A DNA stretch of 38,892 nt from positions 1 to 38,892 of the forward strand of contig RGQD01000007.1 of assembly GCA_010030205.1 (NCBI GenBank), in the 5' to 3' direction. Origin of the DNA: Betaproteobacteria bacterium (GTDB taxonomy: Bacteria; Pseudomonadota; Gammaproteobacteria; Burkholderiales; Burkholderiaceae_C). The first letter of the stretch is position 1. Each line of letters begins with the position of its first letter. Shown here one piece after another: positions 1-7,385 of this stretch. The notes under the pieces were generated by a model. That model saw only the letters and a program-made list of their open reading frames with translations. It was not told where the DNA came from and did no database searches. The translations under genes were made by a program, and so were the position numbers.

Positions 1-19
1 CGATTCAGCCTGGATCCGG

Positions 20-1120
20 CTAGAGAACCAGCCCGCTTTCGTCGTCGATCAGGTGCATGTCTTGCAGTTTGGCATTCAACTGAATCGACTGGCCTGGCGA
101 CAAACTGACATCGGGGCTCGCTTTGCCGCAGACGGTCATGCCCTGCAGCTGGAAATAGACCAGCGTCTCCATGCCCATGGGTTCGCTGACCTCGATCGGC
201 ACAGAAAAAGTCTGTCCGCTTGGCTGTCCCGCCGCCGCCGTGTCGGTCAGATGCTCAGGTCGCAGTCCGAGCAGCAGCTGTGGTTTGCCGGCAAACTGGC
301 GGTAGTGCGCCGCGCGGTCGGGCGGTACCAGCAGGTTCACGCCGGCACCGAGGTCTAGGTGCAGGCCGTCAGCGGACTCGTGCAACGCGACCGGCATCAT
401 GTTCATCGCAGGTGACCCGATGAAGCCGGCCACGAACTTGGTCCGCGGATGGTGGTAGAGCTCTTGTGGTGTTCCCACTTGCTCGATGACGCCATGGTTC
501 ATCACGACCACGCGGTCGGCCAAGGTCATCGCCTCGACCTGGTCATGCGTCACATACACCGTGGTGGTCCGGACCTTCTGGTGCACCTTCTTGATCTCGG
601 TGCGCATCTGCACCCGCAGCTTGGCGTCAAGGTTCGACAGCGGCTCGTCGAACAGAAACACCGCCGGATCTCGAACGATGGCGCGACCCATCGCCACCCG
701 TTGCCGCTGCCCGCCAGAGAGCTGCCTGGGCTTGCGGTCGAGCAGTGGCACGATGTCCAGGATGTGCGCTGCTTCTTGAACCCTGCGGTGGATCTCTTTC
801 TTGTCGACTTTTTTGAGTTTCAGTCCGAAGGACATGTTGTCGTAGACCGACATGTGCGGGTAGAGCGCATAGTTCTGGAACACCATCGCGATGTTGCGGT
901 CCTTCGGCGGCACATCGTTGACCACGTCGTCGCCGATCAGGATCTCGCCGTCAGAAATTTCCTCGAGGCCGGCAATCATCCGCAAGGTGGTGGTCTTGCC
1001 ACAGCCTGAAGGGCCGACCAACACCAGAAATTCCTTGTCGGCAATTTCCAAGTCGATGCCGCGAACGGCCAGCGTGTCATCGTAGTACTTCACGACCTTC
1101 TTGAGCGTCACAACGGCCAT
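20..1120 (-). CDS. ABC transporter ATP-binding protein, MalK/UgpC type
   Basis: This is the ATPase of a carbohydrate-type ABC importer and powers uptake through the two permeases encoded upstream. Walker A (GPSGCGKT) is at residues 36-43, the signature LSGGQ at about 134-138, and Walker B with the catalytic Glu (LFDEP) at about 155-159. A C-terminal region of roughly 120 residues has the length and sequence style of the TOBE/regulatory domain of MalK and UgpC. The ATG at 1120 is chosen over an in-frame start 10 codons earlier because GGAG lies 8-9 nt upstream of it. It is the last gene of the minus-strand operon in the order binding protein, permease, permease, ATPase. The 78-bp gap before it carries a 12-bp tandem duplication. 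The family call is firm; the substrate (sugar, polyol or glycerol phosphate) cannot be read from the sequence. Confidence 0.95.
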   Translation of the reverse strand: MAVVTLKKVVKYYDDTLAVRGIDLEIADKEFLVLVGPSGCGKTTTLRMIAGLEEISDGEILIGDDVVNDVPPKDRNIAMVFQNYALYPHMSVYDNMSFGLKLKKVDKKEIHRRVQEAAHILDIVPLLDRKPRQLSGGQRQRVAMGRAIVRDPAVFLFDEPLSNLDAKLRVQMRTEIKKVHQKVRTTTVYVTHDQVEAMTLADRVVVMNHGVIEQVGTPQELYHHPRTKFVAGFIGSPAMNMMPVALHESADGLHLDLGAGVNLLVPPDRAAHYRQFAGKPQLLLGLRPEHLTDTAAAGQPSGQTFSVPIEVSEPMGMETLVYFQLQGMTVCGKASPDVSLSPGQSIQLNAKLQDMHLIDDESGLVL

Positions 1121-1159
1121 GTCATCTGTCTCCAGTTCTGTACTGATCAAAGGTGCTGT

Positions 1160-1183
1160 CGTCTTGCCAAACGTCTTGCCAAA
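1160..1183. repeat. 12-bp perfect tandem duplication
   Basis: CGTCTTGCCAAA occurs twice head to tail (1160-1171 and 1172-1183) in the short gap between the second permease gene and the ATPase gene. It is outside any coding sequence. It may be a simple slippage duplication; no function is evident. Confidence 0.8.
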
Positions 1184-1198
1184 CCAGGTCGAGCTTCA

Positions 1199-2107
1199 TC
1201 AGCCCTTGGTCGCCCCAGCAGTCAGACCCGCGATGTAATAGTCCATCAAGAAGGCATAGATCACGAGTGGCGGCGCAGCACCCAGCAGTGCACCGGCCAT
1301 GATCTGGCCCCAGTTGAAAACGTCGCCCTTGATCAAGGTGGTGATGATGCCGACCGGCAGCACGAGTTGATCGGCCGAGGTCGTGAATGCCAGCGGATAC
1401 AGGAACTGGGCCCAGGACACGGTGAAGGCGAAGATGGTCGCCGCGATGATGCCGGGGACTGCCACCGGAATGAAGATCTGGAACAGCGTCTGGAACCAGG
1501 TCGCACCATCGATCAATGCCGCCTCGTCTAGCTCTTTCGGGATGCTGGCGAAGTAGCCAATCATGATCCAGGTGCAAAAAGGCACGGTGAGCGTCGGGTA
1601 GAGAATCACCAGCACCCACCACTGGTTGATCAGTTCGATGCCCATGGTCTCGTTCACCCACGCAAACATCTTGAACAACGGGATGAACAGCAGCGTGTCG
1701 GGCACCAGGTAAGTCAAGAAGACGCCGGTCGCCAGCGTCGCGGAGCCCCAGAACTTCATCCGTGCCAGTGAGAAGGCAGCCAGCACGCTGACGATCATCG
1801 TGATCGTGACAACCAGTATCGAGACGATCGCCGAATTCCAGAAGAAACGGATGAACTTCGAATCGGTCAGCAAGCCGTAGAAGTTGGAAAGGGTTGGTGA
1901 TTGCACGATCCAGGGGCTGACGCCCGCTGAGATCTCGGCGCTGGACTTCAGCGACGTGAGCAGCATGTAGATCGGCGGGGTCAGGAAGAAGATCGCGAAA
2001 ACCACCAGGAAGAAGTACGACCAGAACAGCGCGCGGCGGCGGTCGCGCGACACGCTGCCGTAATGGAACAGCCTAGGGGCTGCTGGCAGGGTATGGGCTT
2101 GCACCAT
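1199..2107 (-). CDS. Carbohydrate ABC transporter permease, MalG/UgpE type
   Basis: This is an inner-membrane permease subunit of the importer, about 302 residues long, as usual for MalG-like proteins. It has an N-terminal membrane segment (about residues 25-48, rich in F, L and V) followed by further hydrophobic segments. The EAA loop that docks the ATPase reads ELDEAALIDGATWFQ, a good match to the EAA---G family motif. The ATG at 2107 is preferred to the longer open frame because it begins one base after the upstream permease stop (2109-2111), with a GAGG-containing ribosome site inside that gene's end. The N-terminal extension in the longer frame is only a shadow of the preceding gene. It is co-transcribed and probably translationally coupled with the upstream permease. 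The call is firm. Confidence 0.93.
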   Translation of the reverse strand: MVQAHTLPAAPRLFHYGSVSRDRRRALFWSYFFLVVFAIFFLTPPIYMLLTSLKSSAEISAGVSPWIVQSPTLSNFYGLLTDSKFIRFFWNSAIVSILVVTITMIVSVLAAFSLARMKFWGSATLATGVFLTYLVPDTLLFIPLFKMFAWVNETMGIELINQWWVLVILYPTLTVPFCTWIMIGYFASIPKELDEAALIDGATWFQTLFQIFIPVAVPGIIAATIFAFTVSWAQFLYPLAFTTSADQLVLPVGIITTLIKGDVFNWGQIMAGALLGAAPPLVIYAFLMDYYIAGLTAGATKG

Positions 2108-2108
2108 G

Positions 2109-3038
2109 TCAGGCCTCGTTTCCACGTTTGTTGATGTCGCGAAGAATGAAGATCGCTGCGATGCCCAGGATCGGCACCATGAACAACGAAACGGTGGCCC
2201 CCAGCGGGATGTCGCCGCTGACGATGCCTCGCTCGAAAGCCCAGGTCGCGAAGACATGGGTTGAGTCCAGCGGGCCGCCAGAGGTCAGCACACGCACGAT
2301 GTCAAAGTTTGCGAAGGTGACGATCAACGAGAACAGGATGGTGATCGAGATGATGTTGCGCATCATCGGCAGCGTGATGTACCAGATCCGCTGCCACCAG
2401 TTGGCGCCGTCGATCGATGCCGCTTCGAACAGTTGTTCGGGCACCGACTTGAGTGCTGCCAAGTACATGATCATGAAGAACGGCGCACCCACCCAGATGT
2501 TGACCAGGATGACCGAGAACCTGGCCCAGTCGGCGTCACCGGTCCAGGGCACTGCGGCCACGCCGATCTCCTTGAGAATCCAGTTGAACGCGCTGTAGGA
2601 CGGATCGAACAGCCACAGCCAAGCCAAGGTGCTCATCGCCGGTGGAATGACCCACGGCACCAGCAGCATGCCGCGCCACTTGCGCTGTCCCTTGGCGGGA
2701 ATGTTGTGGACGAAATGGGCGACGACGAAACCGATGATGGACTTGAAGATCACTGCGGTGACCGCAAACAGCACCGATTGCCTGACCACCATCCAGAAGG
2801 TGTCGCGACCGAACAGAAATACGAAATTGTCAAAGCCGACGAAGTGGTCCATGCCCTTGTTGAGCATGGACAGGTAGACCGCATAACCCGCAGGATAAGC
2901 AACCAAGCCAAAGATGACCATGATCAGCGGCAAGGCCATCAAAAAAGCGATGGTCGACTTGCGCTGGAAAAAGCGCTCAAGCGTCTTTGGGCGGCGCTTG
3001 GGCGGTTTGATCGATCCGACTAATTCACTCAAAACCAT
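2109..3038 (-). CDS. Carbohydrate ABC transporter permease, MalF/UgpA type
   Basis: This is the first inner-membrane permease of the importer, about 309 residues, with a basic N-terminus (KPPKRRPK) and six or so hydrophobic segments starting near residue 30. The EAA loop reads EQLFEAASIDGANWWQ, which contacts the ATPase in this family. Start choice is uncertain. AGGAG directly abuts the ATG at 3038 with no spacer, whereas the TTG two codons later (3032) has that AGGAG at a normal 6-nt spacing. Translation may therefore begin at TTG 3032, shortening the protein by two residues. A 161-bp gap with two strong hairpins separates it from the binding-protein gene upstream. The family is firm. Confidence 0.93.
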   Translation of the reverse strand: MVLSELVGSIKPPKRRPKTLERFFQRKSTIAFLMALPLIMVIFGLVAYPAGYAVYLSMLNKGMDHFVGFDNFVFLFGRDTFWMVVRQSVLFAVTAVIFKSIIGFVVAHFVHNIPAKGQRKWRGMLLVPWVIPPAMSTLAWLWLFDPSYSAFNWILKEIGVAAVPWTGDADWARFSVILVNIWVGAPFFMIMYLAALKSVPEQLFEAASIDGANWWQRIWYITLPMMRNIISITILFSLIVTFANFDIVRVLTSGGPLDSTHVFATWAFERGIVSGDIPLGATVSLFMVPILGIAAIFILRDINKRGNEA

Positions 3039-3111
3039 CTCCTGTGAATGCAGGCAAGGGCACGCCCATGCTCAAGTCCGACAGCCGGCTTGATGTTGGA
3101 AACTGAGGCCG

Positions 3112-3132
3112 CAGGTGGTGACAAACCACCTG
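3112..3132. other. Intercistronic hairpin (8-bp stem)
   Basis: CAGGTGGT at 3112-3119 is perfectly complementary to ACCACCTG at 3125-3132 with a 5-nt loop. It lies in the gap between the solute-binding-protein gene and the first permease gene. There is no T-run on either strand, so an RNA-stabilising or partially terminating element is more likely than a strong terminator. Confidence 0.5.
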
Positions 3133-3167
3133 GTCACGGTGTAGATCGGCCCGTGTTGCAGCGGGCT

Positions 3168-3185
3168 TGGGCCTTCACAGGCCCA
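3168..3185. other. Hairpin just downstream of the binding-protein stop
   Basis: TGGGCCT (3168-3174) and AGGCCCA (3179-3185) form a perfect 7-bp stem with a 4-nt loop, 14 nt after the stop codon of the minus-strand binding-protein gene. In ABC operons such stem-loops often protect the binding-protein message and lower downstream expression. That role is inferred here; no U-tract follows. Confidence 0.5.
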
Positions 3186-3199
3186 GAGCTGCTGCGGCT

Positions 3200-4531
3200 T
3201 CAGACTCGCATGAAGCCTTCGAGTTCCTTGGCCGCCCAGGCGATGGTCTTCTCGACCGATTCGCCCTGCGCATGGCGCACGGCCATCTTCGTCATCACGC
3301 CCTGGTTATAGATCTGGTTGGCGATCTTCGGCGGCGCGGGCGCGGCCCCGATCGACAGGATCTGGTGGTTGTGCGGGTTCGGGTAATGGTAGAGCGTGCC
3401 CTTGGGCGGCCCAGCCTCGGCCCAGGTCGGCAGTGTCGTCAAGTTGGCGAATGCGGGCAAGTCATAACCGCCGCTGGCGTCAACCATCTTCGCAACAGCT
3501 TGGCGGGTCGACAGATGACGCAGCAGGTTCTTGGCCGCCGGCTTGTTCTTGCCGAAGTTCCAGATGCCCCAGTAGAACGGCAGGAAGGGCGCGAACCTGC
3601 CCTTGGGACCTGTCGGGAAGCCGTGCGTCCACAGTTGCTCGGCGATCTGTGGCGCATCGCGCTTGGCCACCGCCCAGGCGCTGGGCGGGTTCATGATCAT
3701 CGCGCCTTTGCCCGAGACCAGCCACTTGTTGTTCGACGCATCGTCCCATGCCGGCACATCCGGCGGCAGGAAGGCAATCAGCCGCTTCAGGTACTCGAGC
3801 ACCTGCTTGGTCTGGTCGGAGTTGACAACGATGTTGCCCTTGGCATCGACCAGGTTGGCGCCGAAAGCGTGGAAGAAGCTGCCGCAGGTGTCGACCGAGT
3901 CTGAGGTCGTGCCGAAACCGATCCCGAAGGGCACACCACCCTTGTGGCAGGCCTCGGCGGCCTTCAGGAAGGTGTCCGTGGTCCAGGCGTCGGCCTTCGG
4001 TGCCGAGCCGGCCGGGTACATCGCCTTGATGTCGATGCCGGCATGTTGCTTGAGCAGGTCTATCCTCGAGCAAGGCCCTTTGATCTGGGCGCCGACGGTC
4101 GCGGGGATCGCCATCCACTTGCCATCGACCTTGCCCAGGTATTCGACCGTGCCATTGACCGCGCCGTGCTCCTTGATCAGGTCGGCCATGATGTCGTCGA
4201 CCGGCTCGAGCATCTTGGCATGGTCGGCCGGCAACCAGGTCGACAAGGCCAGAATGTCATGGCCCGACTTGGCTTGCGCTTCGGCAGCGGTCGTCAGCAA
4301 CAGCTTGTTGCCTTGCGAGGTGATGTAGTCGATCTTGACATCGACTTTTTCCCTGGCCGCCCACTCATTGATCAGATCGGTGGTGGCCTGGTTGGCACCC
4401 GGCACCCAGTGGTCCCACAAACCGACCGACAGCGAACCGGCAGCGCGAGCGGTGTGGACAAAGGGCGCTGCGATGACGGCAGCTGAAACCTTTGCAGTGC
4501 TGATGACGAACTTGCGACGTGACTGAGACAT
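3200..4531 (-). CDS. Carbohydrate ABC transporter substrate-binding protein, Tat-type signal
   Basis: This is the periplasmic ligand-capture subunit of the importer (443 residues, typical of family 1 extracellular solute-binding proteins). The N-terminus has a twin-arginine motif (SRRKFV) followed by an alanine-rich hydrophobic stretch ending near HTARAAG, a probable Tat export signal with cleavage around residue 31. The mature part starts with LSVGLWDHWVPG, typical of sugar-binding proteins. The ATG at 4531 has GGAGAGG a few bases upstream. It is the first gene of the minus-strand operon and is read from the promoter at 4660-4688. Two hairpins after its stop could favour its expression over the permeases. 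The class is firm; ligand unknown. Confidence 0.93.
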   Translation of the reverse strand: MSQSRRKFVISTAKVSAAVIAAPFVHTARAAGSLSVGLWDHWVPGANQATTDLINEWAAREKVDVKIDYITSQGNKLLLTTAAEAQAKSGHDILALSTWLPADHAKMLEPVDDIMADLIKEHGAVNGTVEYLGKVDGKWMAIPATVGAQIKGPCSRIDLLKQHAGIDIKAMYPAGSAPKADAWTTDTFLKAAEACHKGGVPFGIGFGTTSDSVDTCGSFFHAFGANLVDAKGNIVVNSDQTKQVLEYLKRLIAFLPPDVPAWDDASNNKWLVSGKGAMIMNPPSAWAVAKRDAPQIAEQLWTHGFPTGPKGRFAPFLPFYWGIWNFGKNKPAAKNLLRHLSTRQAVAKMVDASGGYDLPAFANLTTLPTWAEAGPPKGTLYHYPNPHNHQILSIGAAPAPPKIANQIYNQGVMTKMAVRHAQGESVEKTIAWAAKELEGFMRV

Positions 4532-4609
4532 GCAACCTCTCCTCGAGTGGTGGTGCGAACCAGCGTCAATTCAGGCGGGCCTGTCGACCTGACTCACGGG
4601 AATCGTGTT

Positions 4610-4617
4610 GAGGCCTC
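4610..4617. promoter_or_regulatory. 8-bp palindrome downstream of the transporter promoter
   Basis: GAGGCCTC is a perfect palindrome at 4610-4617 and is followed by a second AGGCCT. It lies in the presumed leader of the binding-protein operon, about 40 nt downstream of the predicted transcription start. It could be part of a repressor site, but short GC-rich palindromes are common, so confidence is low. Confidence 0.2.
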
Positions 4618-4659
4618 AGGCCTTCGGGCGCCAGAGCTGCAACAACTTGCGACATCCTC

Positions 4660-4688
4660 AACATAAGTGCTGAGATACGGCTTGTCAA
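4660..4688 (-). promoter_or_regulatory. Sigma-70 promoter of the ABC importer operon
   Basis: Read on the minus strand, a consensus -35 TTGACA (4683-4688) is followed after exactly 17 nt by a -10 TATGTT (4660-4665). The start would be near 4653, giving a leader of about 120 nt before the ATG at 4531. It lies in the 289-bp divergent spacer and is the best-matching promoter in the window. Confidence 0.7.
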
Positions 4689-4758
4689 CAACGGTTTCCC
4701 TTAAGGCCAACGGACGCGGCGTGCATCAGAAGTCCGCTGTCTGGCGTTCTTCGGTATG

Positions 4759-4789
4759 CTGGCAAGCCAGACCGACCGGTGTCCGGTCG
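4759..4789. promoter_or_regulatory. Two adjacent dyads upstream of the dehydrogenase gene
   Basis: CTGGC-AA-GCCAG (4759-4770) is followed two bases later by CGACCGG-TGT-CCGGTCG (4773-4789), both perfect inverted repeats. They sit just upstream of the ribosome site (GGAG, 4811-4814) of the plus-strand dehydrogenase gene, inside the divergent spacer. They could be an operator or leader hairpins; no regulator gene is adjacent to support either reading. Confidence 0.4.
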
Positions 4790-4820
4790 ATTCTTTTGTT
4801 TCACTTCTTTGGAGCAGTTG

Positions 4821-5861
4821 ATGTCCACTTTGCGGATTTTGACGCCTGTCGGAGCTTCTCCGGCCACCGGCGGCACCTACGAACACGAGCGTGAGGCGCT
4901 GGAGGGACTGGGCGCGGAGATCGTCGAATGTCCGGCCACCGAGGCCGGATTCATCGCTGCGGCCAAGGGCGTGGACGCGGTCTATGCCAAGAACATGAAG
5001 TTCACCCGCCCGATGATCGAGGCGCTGGACCGCTGCAAGCTGATCGCGCTGGGCTCGGTCGGCGTCGACTATGTCGATGTGACTGCGGCGACGGCCAAGG
5101 GCATCCCGGTCACGAACTGCCCTGACACCTTCATCGAGGAGGTCGCTGATCACGCGATGATGCTGTTGCTCGCTGCCCATCGCCGGGCCTTTGAGCAAGA
5201 CCGCATGGTCCGCGAAGGCCGTTGGAGCGAGGGCCGCGCGCAGCTCTACGAGTTTCCGCGCCTGATGGGTCTGACGCTGGGCTTCATTGCCTTTGGTCGG
5301 GTGCCGCGCGCGGTGGCCAAACGGGCTCGCGCCTTCGGGTTGCACCTTATCGCGTTCGATCCGTTTCTCGACGAGTTGTCAATCGCCGCGGCCGGCGCCG
5401 AACCGGCCAGCCTGCAAGAGGTGCTGAGCCGCTCCGATTTCGTCTCGATGCATTTGCCTGCGACGCCGCAAGCCCTGGGTTTTCTGAAGGAATCGCATTT
5501 CCGGCAGATGAAGAAGTCTGCGATCTTCATCAACACCGGGCGCGGACCCACCGTCAATGAGGCGGCTCTGATACGCGCGCTCGACGAGAAGTGGATCGCA
5601 GGCGCAGGCCTCGATGTGTTCGAGGTCGAGCCCGTTGCGGCAAACAATCCGCTGATCAAGATGCCCAACGTCATCTTGTCGCCGCACAACGCGTCAGCCT
5701 CGGCCCGCTTCGATCCGGCCCGCAAGCGCCGTGTTGGACAGGAGTTGGCGCTGGTGCTGACCGGCCGTTGGCCGATGTCCTGCGTCAATCCGACCGTGCT
5801 GCCGGATTCCGGACTGCGTCGCTGGCAGCCTGTCGCGATGGATCACGGGCCCAACAGCTGA
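4821..5861 (+). CDS. D-isomer-specific 2-hydroxyacid dehydrogenase
   Basis: This is an NAD(P)-dependent oxidoreductase of the 3-phosphoglycerate/D-lactate dehydrogenase family, about 346 residues, probably interconverting a 2-oxo acid and a D-2-hydroxy acid in the cytoplasm. The expected catalytic residues are present: Arg241 in NTGRG, Glu270 in DVFEVEP and His289 in SPHNAS. The dinucleotide-binding loop is atypical: the usual GxGxxG reads AFGRVP (about residues 157-162), so the first and third glycines are replaced. The ATG at 4821 has GGAG 6 nt upstream; the longer frame adds 14 residues with no ribosome site. It diverges from the ABC importer, suggesting use of an imported polyol or sugar acid, but this is inference. 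Confidence 0.9.
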   Translation: MSTLRILTPVGASPATGGTYEHEREALEGLGAEIVECPATEAGFIAAAKGVDAVYAKNMKFTRPMIEALDRCKLIALGSVGVDYVDVTAATAKGIPVTNCPDTFIEEVADHAMMLLLAAHRRAFEQDRMVREGRWSEGRAQLYEFPRLMGLTLGFIAFGRVPRAVAKRARAFGLHLIAFDPFLDELSIAAAGAEPASLQEVLSRSDFVSMHLPATPQALGFLKESHFRQMKKSAIFINTGRGPTVNEAALIRALDEKWIAGAGLDVFEVEPVAANNPLIKMPNVILSPHNASASARFDPARKRRVGQELALVLTGRWPMSCVNPTVLPDSGLRRWQPVAMDHGPNS

Positions 5862-5920
5862 AATCTGGGCCGTCGCCTGGCATCGGCTGCAGGCGCTGAA
5901 GCCCGGCGCGACGCGGTCGG

Positions 5921-5938
5921 CACCATCGAAGGATGGTG
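5921..5938. terminator. Hairpin downstream of the dehydrogenase gene
   Basis: CACCATC (5921-5927) pairs with GATGGTG (5932-5938) around a GAAG tetraloop. A second inverted repeat, GCCGATC (5940-5946) and GATCGGC (5960-5966), follows. They lie 60-105 nt after the dehydrogenase stop and ahead of the MFS gene. There is no clear T-run, so termination is only a suggestion. Confidence 0.4.
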
Positions 5939-6042
5939 GGCCGATCGGCGTCTTTGCCTGATCGGCGCGGCTCACTTGTCGGACCCGGCTGACGCGCCAG
6001 GCCGATTGCCCGCCCAATCGAAGACATCCTCAAGGTCTTGCA

Positions 6043-7278
6043 ATGAATCGATGGTGCTTGCTTGCCGGCCTTTGGCTCCTCTATACCGCTTTTGGGCTGA
6101 CGGCGACTTGCATCGCCCCGCTGGTGATTCCGATCGAAAAAGAACTCGGCATCACGCACGCTGCAATGGGCAGCATCATGGGTGTGTGGCAACTGGTCTA
6201 CATTTTCGCGGCCTTGCCAGGTGGCGTGATGTTGGATCGATTGGGCGGGCAGCGGGCGCTGCTCGTCGGCGGACTGCTGATGGCCTTGTCCGCGCTCGGT
6301 CGCGCGTTCGCCGATGACTATTGGGGCCTGTTGCTCGCAGTCGGGCTGTTCGGGGTCGGTGGCCCGGTCATTTCCTCGGGCGCCCCCAAGGTCGTGGCGC
6401 AGTTGTTTACCGGCAGCGAACGCGGTTTGGCGATGGGCATCTACATGACCGGCCCGGCCATCGGTGGCGTGGTTTCGCTGACGCTGACGCATTCGGTGTT
6501 GCTGCCATTCTTTGATGGCAACTGGCGGGCGGTGATGCTTTTGTGGGCCGGTTTCACGTTTGCCGCGGCGGTGATTTGGTTTGCCATCGCGACGCTGACG
6601 GGCTTGCATGCGCACGAAGTGGCGCGGGCCGCACCACGGTTGCCGCAACGACAGGTCATTCGCGAACTCATCTCGATACGCGCGGTGCAGATCGTCCTGC
6701 TGATGGGTGTTGGGGTCTTTCTGTTCAATCACGGGCTCAACAATTGGCTGCCGGAACTGCTGCGCAGTCAGGGCCTGCCCATCGCGCAAGCGGGTTACTG
6801 GGCGGCGCTGCCAACCGTCATCGGCATTGGCGGGTCGCTGCTGATTCCCAGGCTGGCGACGCCCAGCCGACGTTTCGAGATCCTGCTGGGCCTGTCACTG
6901 GCCGCGTTGATGTCCAGCGTGCTGCTTCAGTTCGTGTCTGGCCCGCTGCTGACACTGGGCCTCATCATGCAAGGCATTGTCAGGTCGGGGCTGACGACAG
7001 TTCTGATCTTGACCTTGGTCGAACTGCCCAGCATTGGCGAAGCGCGCACCGGCATCGCCAGCGGTCTGTTCTTTTCGGCTGCGGAAGTTGGTGGGGTGTT
7101 GGGGCCGCTCGGATTGGGTGTGCTGTATGACCTCACCGGCAATTTTCACGGCGCGATGGCCGGGCTTTCTGCGGTGGCGATTTTGTTGACGATCGGCACG
7201 CTCTGTCTCGCGCGTGAGGCGCGGCGCCCTGTGCCTGGTCAGCGCAGCGGCGTGATCGCTGGGCAAAGCAGCGCCTAG
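6043..7278 (+). CDS. MFS transporter (CynX/NimT-like)
   Basis: This is a major facilitator superfamily inner-membrane transporter of 411 residues with about 12 hydrophobic segments. The loop after the second segment reads GGVMLDRLGGQR, the family-A motif position (G-x-x-x-D-R-x-G-x-R/K). The overall style resembles the CynX/NimT group of anion and drug-like compound carriers. The ATG at 6043 has CAAGG 7 nt upstream. It is followed after 107 nt by an acyl-CoA ligase and a thioesterase on the same strand, which makes uptake or efflux of an organic acid plausible. The superfamily is firm; substrate and direction unknown. Confidence 0.9.
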   Translation: MNRWCLLAGLWLLYTAFGLTATCIAPLVIPIEKELGITHAAMGSIMGVWQLVYIFAALPGGVMLDRLGGQRALLVGGLLMALSALGRAFADDYWGLLLAVGLFGVGGPVISSGAPKVVAQLFTGSERGLAMGIYMTGPAIGGVVSLTLTHSVLLPFFDGNWRAVMLLWAGFTFAAAVIWFAIATLTGLHAHEVARAAPRLPQRQVIRELISIRAVQIVLLMGVGVFLFNHGLNNWLPELLRSQGLPIAQAGYWAALPTVIGIGGSLLIPRLATPSRRFEILLGLSLAALMSSVLLQFVSGPLLTLGLIMQGIVRSGLTTVLILTLVELPSIGEARTGIASGLFFSAAEVGGVLGPLGLGVLYDLTGNFHGAMAGLSAVAILLTIGTLCLAREARRPVPGQRSGVIAGQSSA

Positions 7279-7385
7279 TCGTTGACCCGGCGATGGTGTC
7301 TCGGACAGCTTGTCGCGCCGGCTGAACGGCTACCATCCCGGCCGCAGCGCGGGTGCTGCGAGCCACTTTTCAACCAGGAGACTGC

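Noticed and set aside
449-1009. Long plus-strand open frame opposite the ABC ATPase
   Set aside because: It is a high-GC antisense shadow: its product is rich in H, D, R and V with no domain, while the minus frame carries all ATPase motifs.
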